The position numbers were made by a program, and so were the translations under genes. From contig NZ_CP006764.1 of NCBI RefSeq assembly GCF_000767055.1, positions 1,984,001 through 2,048,000 of the forward strand: a stretch of DNA of 64,000 bases, written 5' to 3'. This document shows positions 45,411-54,401 of the stretch, one piece after another. Under the pieces are notes generated by a model. That model was given only the letters and a program-made list of their open reading frames with translations. It did no database searches and was not told the DNA's origin. Source of the DNA: Corynebacterium doosanense CAU 212 = DSM 45436 (GTDB lineage Bacteria; Actinomycetota; Actinomycetes; Mycobacteriales; Mycobacteriaceae). Each line of letters begins with the position of its first letter. The first letter of the stretch is position 1.

Positions 45411-46433
45411 TTATTCGCCGGAGAGGATCCTACCGACATAACCCGCGACAGCCGAGACCCGGGAAATTGTTCCCGGATAGTCCATGTACGTGGGACCCAC
45501 CACTCCCAGGCCGCCGAGCGTCGTTCCCTCGCCACCGTAGGCGGTGGCCACCACCGAGGTCGAATGCAGCTCCTCGTCCCGGTTCTCCCCGCCGATGTGC
45601 ACGGCCACGTCCCCCAGCGCTGGGAGGTCGGCCATGAGTTTGAGCACCACCACCTGCTCCTCCAGCGCCTCGATGATGCCCGGCAGGCTCGCCGTCGACT
45701 GCCCGCGGGTGAGGTTAGAGGCGCCGGCCATGATGAGCCGGTCGCTCGGCTGTTCCACCAGCGTCTCGATCAGCGTCGTCGCCGAACGCCGCACATGCTC
45801 GGCCATGTCCGGGGGCACCGCGCCGGCGAGCTCGGCCAGCGAGTCGGAGGCATCCATCATGGTCTTGCCCTGGAGCGCGGAATTGAGCAGCTCGCGCAGG
45901 AGGTGGACCTGTGAATCGTCGATAAGCTCGAGTAACTCGACGTTGCGCTGATCCACCCGGCCGGTGTCCGTGATGAGCACGAGCAGCAGGCGCCGGGGGC
46001 TCAGCGCGACCACCTCGCAGTGTTTGACCCGCGCGTTCGTCAGCGTGGGTACCTGGATCACCGCCGCCTGCCGGGTGAACTGGGCCAGCAGCTGGACCGC
46101 GCGTTTGAGCACGTCCTCCAGGTCGACGCCCTCCTCGAGGAAACTCATCACGGCACGCTTCTCGGGCAGCGACATCGGCTTGACCGACTGCAGGCTGTCG
46201 ACGAACGCCCGGTAACCCTTCTCCGTGGGGATGCGCCCCGAGCTGGCGTGCTGCTGCATGATGAAACCCTCGGACTCGAGGACCGCCATGTCGTTGCGGA
46301 TGGTTGCCGAGGACACCGGGAGGTGGTGGCGCTCCAGCAGTGCCTTCGACCCCACGGGTTCCTGGCGCGAGATGAAATCGGCGACGATGGCACGCAGCAC
46401 CTCCTGGCGGCGTGCGTCGGCAGTTCCGGCCAT
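45411..46433 (-). CDS. hrcA: Heat-inducible transcription repressor HrcA
   Basis: A 340-residue repressor of class I heat shock genes. The N-terminal winged helix ([38 protein letters not shown]) and HrcA-type C-terminal domain ([23 protein letters not shown]) are clear. I chose the ATG at 46433, with GGAGGAGAG upstream; a GTG at 46442 is nearer to that site than usual. No exact CIRCE operator is visible upstream. Confidence 0.93.
   Translation of the reverse strand: MAGTADARRQEVLRAIVADFISRQEPVGSKALLERHHLPVSSATIRNDMAVLESEGFIMQQHASSGRIPTEKGYRAFVDSLQSVKPMSLPEKRAVMSFLEEGVDLEDVLKRAVQLLAQFTRQAAVIQVPTLTNARVKHCEVVALSPRRLLLVLITDTGRVDQRNVELLELIDDSQVHLLRELLNSALQGKTMMDASDSLAELAGAVPPDMAEHVRRSATTLIETLVEQPSDRLIMAGASNLTRGQSTASLPGIIEALEEQVVVLKLMADLPALGDVAVHIGGENRDEELHSTSVVATAYGGEGTTLGGLGVVGPTYMDYPGTISRVSAVAGYVGRILSGE
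45917..45926 (+). repeat. CGTCGATAAG motif 8
   Basis: In hrcA, CTT-ATC-GAC. Confidence 0.9.
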
Positions 46434-46519
46434 GGCTGGCACTCTCCTCCCCTGTTTGCTATTTGGCGAGTGTAACCACGCGCCGGGGTTCAGACCACCC
46501 TCACCCGCGGTCCGAAAGA

Positions 46520-46565
46520 CCTACCGAACGAGGCCCGGGAGGCGGTGCATGGGCCTTTCGGTAGG
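46520..46565. repeat. Palindromic repeat element, copy 1
   Basis: Outer arms CCTACCGAA (46520-46528) and TTCGGTAGG (46557-46565) are perfect; inner arms AGGCCC (46531-46536) and GGGCCT (46551-46556) extend the stem to 15 bp with a 2-base bulge. It is preceded by GA and followed by CACTCA, as is copy 2. Confidence 0.85.
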
Positions 46566-46642
46566 CACTCAGGTACACCCCGAGGTTGCACCGGCTACCT
46601 GTGCCGCAAACCTGCGGCCTCGGCCACGCGCGGACCCCATGA

Positions 46643-46688
46643 CCTACCGAACAAGGTCCGGCGCACCACCCGGACCCCTTTCGGTAGG
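46643..46688. repeat. Palindromic repeat element, copy 2
   Basis: The same outer arms CCTACCGAA (46643-46651) and TTCGGTAGG (46680-46688). The inner arms are changed together (GGTCCG / CGGACC), so the stem is kept while the sequence differs, which points to selection on the fold. It lies 4 bases past the stop of the DUF559 gene and may end its transcript. Confidence 0.85.
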
Positions 46689-46691
46689 CAC

Positions 46692-47642
46692 TCACTCACC
46701 CCACCCTCCCCGCTCACGCAGCCAACGCGCGGACGTGAAGGTCTCGTGCCACTCCCACACGCCGCTCGCCTGCCGCCCGCTAGGTTCCTCGCCGCGCACG
46801 AGCCCAAGCACTTGCTCGACGATGAGGTCGGAATGCTCATCGACACACGTCGCGGAGTATCGAAGCACCCGGTAACCGCGGCAGACCGCGTAGTTCTGTT
46901 TCCACCGGTCCTGGACGAAGGTCCGGGCATTCTCCACGCCGCCACCGGACTCGCCGGGATCAGTTCCCACAGCATGGTGGGTGTAGGAGTCAATCTCGAT
47001 GAGAGTCCGGTGCCCCAGGACTTCGCCGTCGTATCGGTAGGGCCCGAGCTGCACGTTCTGCCGGATCTTCAGCCCCGCGGCACGCAGATCCTGGAAGATC
47101 CGTCGCTCGGTCTTGCTGTCTCCGCCGACGGCGCTGCCTGCGATGATCGCCCGGAAAGTCTTCGGTATCCGCGGGTGGGCAGCCAGGTCCTCGGCCAGGC
47201 GCGCCTCGCCGGTCTTGCCCGGATAACTCTCGGCAAGCAGCTCGCGTGCCAGGTGGGGAGCCCGCTCGTGCGCGCCGATGGCCGCCCGCAGCACGGACAC
47301 GACCGGCAGCCCGTCCACGATCTCCGCCGCCACATTCTGCGCCTGCCGCACTTCAACCATGCCTTCGAGAGTCCGCGAGCGTCCCCGGCTGCGTTCCACC
47401 ACCGCGTCCGCCGGAAAGGTGTGTTTCTTGCCCAGATGGATCTCGGCGGCGGTCACCCCGGAAAAAATTATCGACGGATGCCCCAGCACAATCGCCCGCA
47501 GCCGCTGATCGCGTCTCACCGGAGCCGTGCAGTAGACCCCTTGTGCCGCCTGGAACAGCTTCTTGTCCCGGACCGCCGCAGCGATCCCACGCGCATTCCA
47601 CCCCGCAGCGACCAGCTCACGCCTGGTCTTCAATTCCCCCAT
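46692..47642 (-). CDS. AbiEi-like winged helix fused to DUF559/Vsr-type nuclease domain
   Basis: 316 residues. The N-terminal 50 residues (TRRELVAAGWNARGIAAAVR, LFQAAQGVYC) match the wing-helix of AbiEi-type antitoxins. The C-terminal part (from about 180) has KTERRIFQDLRAAGLKIRQN, then RYDGEVLGHRTLIEIDSYTH and DRWKQNYAVCRGYRVLRYSA, the E...D...ExD pattern of DUF559/very-short-patch-repair-like PD-(D/E)XK nucleases. No AbiEii toxin partner is next to it. It is read from TAGATT (47651-47656), 8 bases before the ATG. Likely an accessory or defence-related gene. Confidence 0.75.
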   Translation of the reverse strand: MGELKTRRELVAAGWNARGIAAAVRDKKLFQAAQGVYCTAPVRRDQRLRAIVLGHPSIIFSGVTAAEIHLGKKHTFPADAVVERSRGRSRTLEGMVEVRQAQNVAAEIVDGLPVVSVLRAAIGAHERAPHLARELLAESYPGKTGEARLAEDLAAHPRIPKTFRAIIAGSAVGGDSKTERRIFQDLRAAGLKIRQNVQLGPYRYDGEVLGHRTLIEIDSYTHHAVGTDPGESGGGVENARTFVQDRWKQNYAVCRGYRVLRYSATCVDEHSDLIVEQVLGLVRGEEPSGRQASGVWEWHETFTSARWLRERGGWGE

Positions 47643-47650
47643 ACCGCAAG

Positions 47651-47656
47651 AATCTA
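47651..47656 (-). promoter_or_regulatory. -10 box TAGATT containing the hemW stop codon
   Basis: The hemW stop TAG (47654-47656) is the first half of the hexamer; the next ATG follows 8 bases later with no ribosome-binding site. Confidence 0.65.
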
Positions 47657-48793
47657 GCGCTCCTCGGCGACGAGTATGTCGGCGATGATGCCGTCGATAA
47701 GCAGCCTTCCCGCATCGGTCGCCGCGACCCGGCCACCCGTGACGGCGAGGGTCCCGAGCTGGACATGCTTATCGACGGCCCCCTGCCCGGCCTCATTGAT
47801 CCAGCCCAGGGGCACGCCCTCGGCCAGTCGCAGGCCCAGCATGAGCGCCTCGGTGTGCAAATCCGCAGGTGAGAGGGTTTCGCGCTCCTGGATCGGCAGG
47901 CGCCCCTCCCCCAGCTCCGCGTAGTAGCGCGCGGGGTGTTTGACGTTGTAGAAGCGCTCCCCAGCGACGAAGGAGTGCGCACCCGGGCCGGCGCCCCACC
48001 AGTCCTGGCCGCGCCAGTAGATGAGGTTGTGCTCGCACTCCCCGCCGGGTCGGGTCCAGTTGGACACCTCATACCAGGAGAAACCGGCCCCGCGCAGGCG
48101 CTCGTCGATGATGGCGTAGCGGTCGGCATAGACGTCGTCATCCGGCTGGGGAAGTTCGCCGCGGCGCACCTTGCGGGCCATCGCCGTGCCGTCCTCGACG
48201 ATGAGCGAGTAGGCGGAGACGTGGTCGACCTCGGCAGAGAGGACGTGGTCGAGGGTGCGGCGGACGTCGTCGTCCGTCTCCGTGGGCGTGCCGTAGATCA
48301 TGTCCAAGTTCACGTGTTCGAAACCCGCGGCCTTCGCCTCCCGAGCGGCCGCGACGGGGCGGCCCGGAGTGTGCTGGCGGTCGAGGACCCGCAGCACGGC
48401 GGCGGAGGCGGACTGCATTCCCAGCGAGATCCGGGTGTATCCGGCCTTGCGCAGACCGGCGAAGAAGGCCGGTGAGGTGGATTCCGGGTTGGACTCCGTG
48501 GTGATCTCGGCGCCGTCGACAAGCCCGAAAGAACCGCGCACGGCATCGAGAACCCGGGAGAGTCCCGCCGCCCCCAGCAGCGAGGGGGTGCCGCCGCCGA
48601 TGAAGACCGTGTCCGCCGCCCGGCCCACCTGCGCGGCGCCCAGCTCCAGCTCCTTCTCCAGCGCCACCAGGTAGGACTCGGTCGAGGCCGCCGAGCCCAG
48701 TTCGCCGGGTGTGTAGGTGTTGAAATCGCAGTACCCGCACCGCGTGGCGCAGAACGGCACGTGGACGTAGACGCCGAACTTTTCTCCAGACAT
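47654..48793 (-). CDS. hemW: HemW-type radical SAM protein (haem chaperone, formerly HemN-like)
   Basis: 379 residues. The radical SAM cluster motif is VPFCATRCGYCDFNTY (CxxxCxxC plus a fourth Cys-free F/N tail as in HemW), followed by FIGGGTPSLL and the GYTRISLGMQSAS strand. HemW binds haem for delivery rather than acting as coproporphyrinogen oxidase. The ATG at 48793 is 7 bases from TAACCT (48801-48806). Its place next to hrcA/dnaJ is typical in actinobacteria. Confidence 0.92.
   Translation of the reverse strand: MSGEKFGVYVHVPFCATRCGYCDFNTYTPGELGSAASTESYLVALEKELELGAAQVGRAADTVFIGGGTPSLLGAAGLSRVLDAVRGSFGLVDGAEITTESNPESTSPAFFAGLRKAGYTRISLGMQSASAAVLRVLDRQHTPGRPVAAAREAKAAGFEHVNLDMIYGTPTETDDDVRRTLDHVLSAEVDHVSAYSLIVEDGTAMARKVRRGELPQPDDDVYADRYAIIDERLRGAGFSWYEVSNWTRPGGECEHNLIYWRGQDWWGAGPGAHSFVAGERFYNVKHPARYYAELGEGRLPIQERETLSPADLHTEALMLGLRLAEGVPLGWINEAGQGAVDKHVQLGTLAVTGGRVAATDAGRLLIDGIIADILVAEER
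47692..47701 (+). repeat. CGTCGATAAG motif 9
   Basis: Near the 3' end of hemW, CTT-ATC-GAC. Confidence 0.9.
47768..47777 (-). repeat. CGTCGATAAG motif 10
   Basis: In hemW, 67 bases from motif 9 and in opposite orientation; GTC-GAT-AAG. Confidence 0.9.
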
Positions 48794-48959
48794 ATCTTGC
48801 AGGTTAACCGCACGGCACGTCCGCCCCAACGTGTAACGTATGGCTATCCGCGACAGGCGGCCCGAACTCCCGGCGCACCCATGGAAAGGATCGATCCGTG
48901 CCCGACCCTGACAGTTGTCACCCCCGACCCCACGTTTGCCGTGAGGAAGGGGGAACGCG

Positions 48960-50411
48960 ATGCTGAGCGGCATTCTCCTGCTTCTGGGAGGGATCGTGGT
49001 CATCGGCCTGATCATCGCGTGGAATGCGTTCCACGTCGCCCAGGAATTCGCCTACATGTCCGTCGACCGCCAGGAGCTGCGTGCCGCGGCCTCCCACGGC
49101 GATGAGCGCGCGGCGGCGGCGCTGAAGATCACCCAGCGGACCTCGTTCATGCTCTCGGCGGCGCAGCTGGGCATCACCATCTCGGGCCTGCTGGTCGGTT
49201 TCGCCGCGGAACCGCTCATCGGCCAAGCCCTGGGCCAGATCTTCGGGGTCTTCGGCGTCCCGGTCGCGCTGTCCGTGGCCATCGGCACGATCCTGGCGCT
49301 AGTTGCCGCGACCATCGTGCAGATGATCTTCGGTGAGCTCTTCCCCAAGAACTACACCATTGCCGCGCCCTACTCCTCGGCGCTCGCGCTGGCCCGACCC
49401 ACCACCACGTATTTGCGCCTGTTCGGCTGGCTGGTGCGTTTCTTCGACTGGTCCTCGAACACCCTGCTCAAGCTGTTCGGCATCGAGCCCGTCGAGGACA
49501 TCGACTCCACGACCGACCGCCACGACCTCGAGCATGTCCTCGACGACTCCCGCTCCTCCGGTGAGCTCGACGACCGCACCTACATGGTGCTCGACCGGAT
49601 GCTGGAGTTCCCCGAGAAGGACGTCGATCACGCGATGATCCCCCGCTCGCGGGTCTCCGTCCTCACCCCGGAGACCACGGTGGGTGAGGCCCGGATGGAG
49701 ATGTACCAGTCCCACACCCGCTTCCCCGTGGTCGACGACGAGCACGAACCCGTGGGTGTCGTGCACGTCCTCGACGTGCTCGACCCCGCGCTCAGCGGCG
49801 ATTCCCTGGTCTCCGAGGTCATGCGCGAGCCCGTCATCGTGCACGAGCTCATGTCGCTGCCCGACACCGTGGCCGCGATCCGCGAGGCCGACGACCAGAT
49901 GGCCTGTGTCATCGACGAGTACGGCGGCTTCGTCGGCATCGTCACCATGGAGGATCTCGGCGAGGAGGTGCTCGGCGACATGTACGACGAGCACGAGGAC
50001 CCCGAGACCGAGGAGATCACCGCCACCCACTCCGACCAGTGGGTCGCCGACGGTGACACCCCGGTCGACGAGGTCGAGCGTGCGGTCGGCTACGACCTGC
50101 CCGACGGTGACTACGAGACCCTCTCCGGCCTGCTGCTCAGCGTGGCGGGCGGGCTTCTCGACGAAGGCGAGACCGTCACCCTGGACCTCAAGGCCCTGCC
50201 GGGCGACTTCGTCGACGACGCCGACGATCTGCCCTCCCGCTCGCTGAAGGCGGACATTCTCGAGGTCGAACGCAACGTGCCCAGCGAGATCCGCCTGACC
50301 CTGGTCGACCCCGACGCGGAGGACTACGAGGTCCAGAGCCCGCTGGACGGCGGCTCGACCGCGGTCTCCCGGATCCGTCAGCACCGCTCCACCACCGGGA
50401 AGGAAAACTAA
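48960..50411 (+). CDS. CNNM/CorC-type membrane protein with CBS domains (first of pair)
   Basis: 483 residues. An N-terminal DUF21 domain has four hydrophobic segments (AAQLGITISGLLVGFAAEPL, MIFGELFPKNYTIA), two CBS domains follow (about 225-345; RFPVVDDEHEPVGVVHVLDV, CVIDEYGGFVGIVTMEDL), and the C-terminal part is a CorC/HlyC domain (GDTPVDEVERAVGYDLP). The family mediates Mg2+/Co2+ transport. GGGGGAA precedes the ATG. Confidence 0.9.
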   Translation: MLSGILLLLGGIVVIGLIIAWNAFHVAQEFAYMSVDRQELRAAASHGDERAAAALKITQRTSFMLSAAQLGITISGLLVGFAAEPLIGQALGQIFGVFGVPVALSVAIGTILALVAATIVQMIFGELFPKNYTIAAPYSSALALARPTTTYLRLFGWLVRFFDWSSNTLLKLFGIEPVEDIDSTTDRHDLEHVLDDSRSSGELDDRTYMVLDRMLEFPEKDVDHAMIPRSRVSVLTPETTVGEARMEMYQSHTRFPVVDDEHEPVGVVHVLDVLDPALSGDSLVSEVMREPVIVHELMSLPDTVAAIREADDQMACVIDEYGGFVGIVTMEDLGEEVLGDMYDEHEDPETEEITATHSDQWVADGDTPVDEVERAVGYDLPDGDYETLSGLLLSVAGGLLDEGETVTLDLKALPGDFVDDADDLPSRSLKADILEVERNVPSEIRLTLVDPDAEDYEVQSPLDGGSTAVSRIRQHRSTTGKEN

Positions 50412-51440
50412 ATGAGCCACTGGTATGTCGCACTCCCGGTGACCATCGTGGTCATCATCGCCTCCGCCTTCTTTGTCATGGTGGAATTCTCCATGCTGTC
50501 GGCGCGCCGGCACCGCATCGAGGAGCAGGCCGAGCACTCCAGCTCCGCCCGGGCCGCCCTGCGCAGCCTCAACGAACTCACCGTCATGCTCGCCGCCGCT
50601 CAGCTGGGCATCACCGCGGCGACCTTCGCGCTGGGTGCCATCACTGAGCCGTGGATCCACCACGCGCTGACCCCGCTGTTCGAGCTAAGCGGTCTGCACC
50701 CCGGGGCGGCCAACGTCATCGCCTTCCTCTTCTCCCTCTTCATCGTCACCTTCATCCACCTCGTGGTGGGTGAGATGGCGCCGAAGTCCTGGGCCATCGC
50801 CCACCCGGAGCGGGCGCTCAACCTCATCGCGGTGCCCGCCCGCGGGTTCGTGGCCATCTTCCGGCCGCTGCTGCAGTGGATCAACCGCATCGCCAACCGT
50901 CTCGTGCGGCGCGCGGGGGCCGAGCCCATCGACCGGGCCGCCGCCAAGGGTTACGGCACGGAGACCCTGCACCACCTCGTGCTGCACTCCGCGGAGTCCG
51001 GGACGCTGGACAAGGACTACGCCGAGAACATCGAGGGTGTCATCGCCCTGGAGTCCAGCGACATTGGCCAGGCCGTGCGCGAGTACGGCTCCCCGTCCGT
51101 CGAGGTGTCCTCCGACGCCACGGTCGGCGAGGTCCATGCCGCCGCGCGCCGCCACGGTTACCTGCGCATCCTGCTCACCGACCCGGACTCGCCCATCCCC
51201 AACATCGTGCACATCCGCGACACGATGCTGGCCACGCCCGAGGAGCGCGCCGACAAGTTCGCGCACGAGCCGCAGCGCTGCGACTCGTCCTGCTCCATCC
51301 AGGACGTGCTCGACCTCATGCGTGACAAGAACGAGCAGCTCGTCGTCGTCATGGAGGACGGCTCGGTCCTGGGCACGATCACCTGGGACGACATCATGAA
51401 CCAGCTCTGGCCGGAGATCGAGGAGAAGCTCGCCCGCTAG
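50412..51440 (+). CDS. CNNM-type membrane protein with CBS domains (second of pair)
   Basis: 342 residues, starting on the base right after the first gene's stop. DUF21 membrane part (AAQLGITAATFALGAITEPW, VVGEMAPKSWAIAHPERAL) and a shorter CBS pair (RILLTDPDSPIPNIVHIRD, VVMEDGSVLGTITWDDI); the CorC domain is missing. The two proteins likely form one complex. A strong terminator follows. Confidence 0.9.
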   Translation: MSHWYVALPVTIVVIIASAFFVMVEFSMLSARRHRIEEQAEHSSSARAALRSLNELTVMLAAAQLGITAATFALGAITEPWIHHALTPLFELSGLHPGAANVIAFLFSLFIVTFIHLVVGEMAPKSWAIAHPERALNLIAVPARGFVAIFRPLLQWINRIANRLVRRAGAEPIDRAAAKGYGTETLHHLVLHSAESGTLDKDYAENIEGVIALESSDIGQAVREYGSPSVEVSSDATVGEVHAAARRHGYLRILLTDPDSPIPNIVHIRDTMLATPEERADKFAHEPQRCDSSCSIQDVLDLMRDKNEQLVVVMEDGSVLGTITWDDIMNQLWPEIEEKLAR

Positions 51441-51449
51441 GAAAGAACG

Positions 51450-51502
51450 TATCGACGCCCGTTTCCCACTCATTGTGGAAAACGGGCGTCGATAAGTTTT
51501 TT
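51450..51502 (+). terminator. Terminator after CNNM pair, carrying the CGTCGATAAG motif
   Basis: A perfect 15-bp stem, TATCGACGCCCGTTT (51450-51464) / AAACGGGCGTCGATA (51480-51494), with extra pairing in the loop and T6 at 51497-51502. The right arm contains CGTCGATAAG; the left arm has the near copy CGTATCGACG. Confidence 0.93.
51487..51496 (+). repeat. CGTCGATAAG motif 11
   Basis: Forms the right arm of the terminator after the CNNM pair. Confidence 0.9.
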
Positions 51503-52178
51503 AGGAGGCGAAACCCCGGGTGGCCTTCTTGGCGGCGACCTTGGCCACGATGCGGTCAATGCGTGCGCGCTCCGCGAGGAACTCCGGCGGATGGGTGCCG
51601 TGCATGGTGCGGGCGAAGGCCGGGTGGGCGCCGGGGACGGACTCCAGCCAGCCCTGGCCCGCCGCGGTGACGAGGTGGCCCGTGCGGGCGAAGAGGTGCG
51701 GCAGCGAGACGGCGTCGAGATCACGGGCGACAAGCTCGGTCTGCTGGAGGACGTAGTCGACCAGTTCGGTGAGGTGCTCGACGACCAGTTCTGTGCGGTC
51801 CTCCAGCGCCTGGGCCATGTCGTGCAGGGCGAGGGGGACCTCGGAGGTGGGGTGGAGCTCGGCAAGGCCGCGGGCGTCGAGCAGCTCGGGCTCGGGGAGA
51901 CGGTTGTCCTCGGACGCTGCGGCCGAGAGCAGACCGGCGCGCACGCCCGAGGTCAGCGCCTGGCGCAGCCCGATGAGCTCACCGACGATGCGGCGGGAGT
52001 CGTTGCGGGCGTCGACGACGATCTCGTCGAACTCGGCGAGGCAGTCGGTGGCGAGCTCGCCGTCGTAGTCGCGGACCGCCTCGACGAGGTGCTCGATGTA
52101 CTCGGCCACCTCGTCGCCGATGTTGTAGATCTCCTGGGTGAGTTCACGGTGCCGGAGCTCTGCGGCAAGTTTCTGCAT
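51501..52178 (-). CDS. Unrecognised helical protein, 225 residues
   Basis: Nearly all alpha-helical with acidic heptad-like stretches (IYNIGDEVAEYIEHLVEAVR, LEDRTELVVEHLTELVDYVL), no signal or membrane helix. AAAGGAG precedes the ATG at the right distance. The helix pattern brings PhoU-like bundles to mind, but I see no metal motif to support that. It is alone between two terminators. Confidence 0.68.
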   Translation of the reverse strand: MQKLAAELRHRELTQEIYNIGDEVAEYIEHLVEAVRDYDGELATDCLAEFDEIVVDARNDSRRIVGELIGLRQALTSGVRAGLLSAAASEDNRLPEPELLDARGLAELHPTSEVPLALHDMAQALEDRTELVVEHLTELVDYVLQQTELVARDLDAVSLPHLFARTGHLVTAAGQGWLESVPGAHPAFARTMHGTHPPEFLAERARIDRIVAKVAAKKATRGFAS

Positions 52179-52294
52179 CGCTTCAGCTCCTTTCCCGCCT
52201 CACGATTTCAATCCTGACGAGAGCAAACCTTAAGCCGTGGGCTGTGAGTTCCCGGTACGGCGCGCCGGGGAACTTCACAGGTGGGAAACAACGA

Positions 52295-52338
52295 CCCCGG
52301 CCCCCATCCTCTCTCAGTGAAGAGGGCGGGGGCCGGGG
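52295..52338 (-). terminator. Terminator after long-chain acyl-CoA ligase gene
   Basis: CCCCGGCCCCC (52295-52305) pairs with GGGGGCCGGGG (52328-52338), plus inner CCTCT/AGAGG. The U-run on the minus strand is only partial. Confidence 0.75.
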
Positions 52339-52352
52339 AGAAGAACGGGAAC

Positions 52353-54248
52353 CTAGCGGGTGCGGTAGAGCTTCTCGATGTCCTTGGCGTAGGTCTCGAA
52401 CACGACGTTGCGCTTGACCTTCATCGTCGGGGTCAGCTCGCCCTCGCCCTCGGTGAGGTCGCGGTCGAGGATGCGGAACTTCTTGATGCCCTCGGACTTG
52501 GACACCGTGAGGTTGACGCTGTTGATGGCGTTCTGGATCTCCGCCTGCAGCTCCCGGCCGGCCGCGAGTTCCTTGACGGACTTCGAGGCGGGGATGCCGT
52601 GGGACTTCTTCCAGCGGTCGAACTCCTCCTCGTCCAGCGTGACCAGCAGGCCCGGGAAGGGCTTGCCGTCGCCGACGACGAGCGCCTGGGAGATGAGCGG
52701 GTGCTCGCGGAGCACCTCCTCCATGGGGGCGGGGGAAATGTTCTTGCCACCCGCGGTGACGATGAGATCCTTCTGGCGGCCCGTGATGAAGATGTGGCCC
52801 GTCTCGGAAATCCTGCCCAGGTCACCGGTGCGGAACCAGCCGTCGTTGAGCGCCTCGGCGGTGGCCTCAGGGTTGTTCCAGTAGCCGGCGAAGACGCCGC
52901 CTCCCTTGATGCAGAGCTCGCCCTCCTTGTTCACGCGGGCCGCGAAACCGTTGAGCGGCTGACCGATGGATCCGATGACGGGGTCCTCGTAGTTCACCGC
53001 GCAGGCCGCGGTGGTCTCGGTGAGGCCGTAGCCCTCGTAGACCGCAACGCCGGCGCCGCGGAAGAAGTGCAGGAGTTCGGAGTTGATGGCGGAGCCGCCG
53101 GAGATGGCCACGCCAACCTCGTTGCCCAGGGCGGTGCGGAGCTTGGAGTAGACGAGGCGTTCGAAGAGTTTGCGCTCCGCCTTGAGCCGACGGCTCGGTC
53201 CCTCGGGGGTGTCCTGTGCCTTGGAGAAGTCGATCGCGACCCGCTCGGCACGGCGGAAGACTTCGGCCGCAATGGGGCTCTTGCCAGCGGCCTGGTTGTA
53301 GGCGCTGTTACGCACCTTCTCGTAGACGCGGGGGACACCGAGGATGAGCTCCGGGCGGAACCTGGCGAAGGCGGTGGTGAGCGTGTTGGTGTCCGACCAG
53401 TGCGCCTGGGTCGCGCCACCGACGATGACGGCCAGGGTCACCGCGCGGGACAGCACGTGCGCCAGCGGCAGATAGGTGATGGTGCGACGGCCCGGGCGGG
53501 CGAGGGCTGCGACCTGGTCGTTCATCAGTGCGCGGACCTCGAAGATCCAGTTGTAGTGCGTGAGTTCGCAGCCCTTCGGGCGGCCGGTGGTGCCCGAGGT
53601 GTAGTTGATGGAGGAGACCGCGTCGTGCTTGATGGCGGCTACTCGACGGTCGACCTCAGCCTGGTCACCGGCGCGGCCGGTGAACTTCAGGGTGTTCACG
53701 GCGTCGGAGTTGATCTCCAGCACCTGGCGGAGCTTCGACTTGGATCCGGCGAGCTTGGGGGTGCCGTCTTCCTGCAGGAGCAGGTGATCGAACTTGTCGG
53801 TGTGCTCGCGGGTCTCGGTGATGGCCAGCACCGCCCCGGAGTCCTCCACGATCCACTCGATCTGGTGGGTGGAGGACGTGGGGTAGATGGGCACCACGAT
53901 GCCACCGGCGCACCAGATGGCGAAGTCGATGAGGTTCCACTCGTAGCGGGTCTCAGAGAGCAGGACGATACGGTCGCCCTCCTCGATTCCCAGGGCGATG
54001 AGGCCCTTGGCGACCTCGTCCACCTCTTTGACAAATTCCTTGGCGGTGACGTTGACCCAGTCGAAACCCTCCGGGCGGATGAAGAGGACGGAATCCGGGC
54101 TCTCCTTGGCGAACTGGCGGAGCGCGGTCACACAGTTGTCATCTTCCGGGATCGTGAATCGCGCGGGCGCCGAATAGACGGTATCGCCCTGATAATCGCT
54201 GATCTCGATCGGAACAGTCGTGCCGGTGGCTAGCTTAACTTCAGACAT
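52353..54248 (-). CDS. fadD15: Long-chain fatty acid-CoA ligase (FadD15-like)
   Basis: Activates fatty acids to acyl-CoA through an acyl-AMP. 631 residues. The AMP-binding P-loop is INYTSGTTGRPKGCELTH; further ANL motifs are YEGYGLTETTAACAV, WFRTGDLGRI and the C-terminal GRQKDLIVTAGGKNISP. The length and ending match the actinobacterial FadD15 group. AAGGA precedes the ATG. Divergent from malQ. Confidence 0.92.
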   Translation of the reverse strand: MSEVKLATGTTVPIEISDYQGDTVYSAPARFTIPEDDNCVTALRQFAKESPDSVLFIRPEGFDWVNVTAKEFVKEVDEVAKGLIALGIEEGDRIVLLSETRYEWNLIDFAIWCAGGIVVPIYPTSSTHQIEWIVEDSGAVLAITETREHTDKFDHLLLQEDGTPKLAGSKSKLRQVLEINSDAVNTLKFTGRAGDQAEVDRRVAAIKHDAVSSINYTSGTTGRPKGCELTHYNWIFEVRALMNDQVAALARPGRRTITYLPLAHVLSRAVTLAVIVGGATQAHWSDTNTLTTAFARFRPELILGVPRVYEKVRNSAYNQAAGKSPIAAEVFRRAERVAIDFSKAQDTPEGPSRRLKAERKLFERLVYSKLRTALGNEVGVAISGGSAINSELLHFFRGAGVAVYEGYGLTETTAACAVNYEDPVIGSIGQPLNGFAARVNKEGELCIKGGGVFAGYWNNPEATAEALNDGWFRTGDLGRISETGHIFITGRQKDLIVTAGGKNISPAPMEEVLREHPLISQALVVGDGKPFPGLLVTLDEEEFDRWKKSHGIPASKSVKELAAGRELQAEIQNAINSVNLTVSKSEGIKKFRILDRDLTEGEGELTPTMKVKRNVVFETYAKDIEKLYRTR

Positions 54249-54401
54249 TTGTGATCCTTGTCCATCGGTTTCAGTAATCTGGCTCTCAGACTCACTGTGC
54301 GGTTCTGGGTGATTCTACCCACACTATGACTTTTGCCAACGTAGGCGATCGGCGGGGGCGATGTACACAAAACGGCGATACTTTTGGCACGATTGGTACC
54401 C

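Noticed and set aside
46434..46480. CIRCE operator upstream of hrcA
   Set aside because: ACACTC and GAGTG are present but about 20 bases apart instead of 9, with poor arms.
46520..46688. Possible CRISPR array
   Set aside because: Only two repeat units, each itself a palindrome with changed inner arms, and no cas genes.
48794..48959. Mg2+ riboswitch before the CNNM pair
   Set aside because: The region is too short and shows no matching stem pattern.
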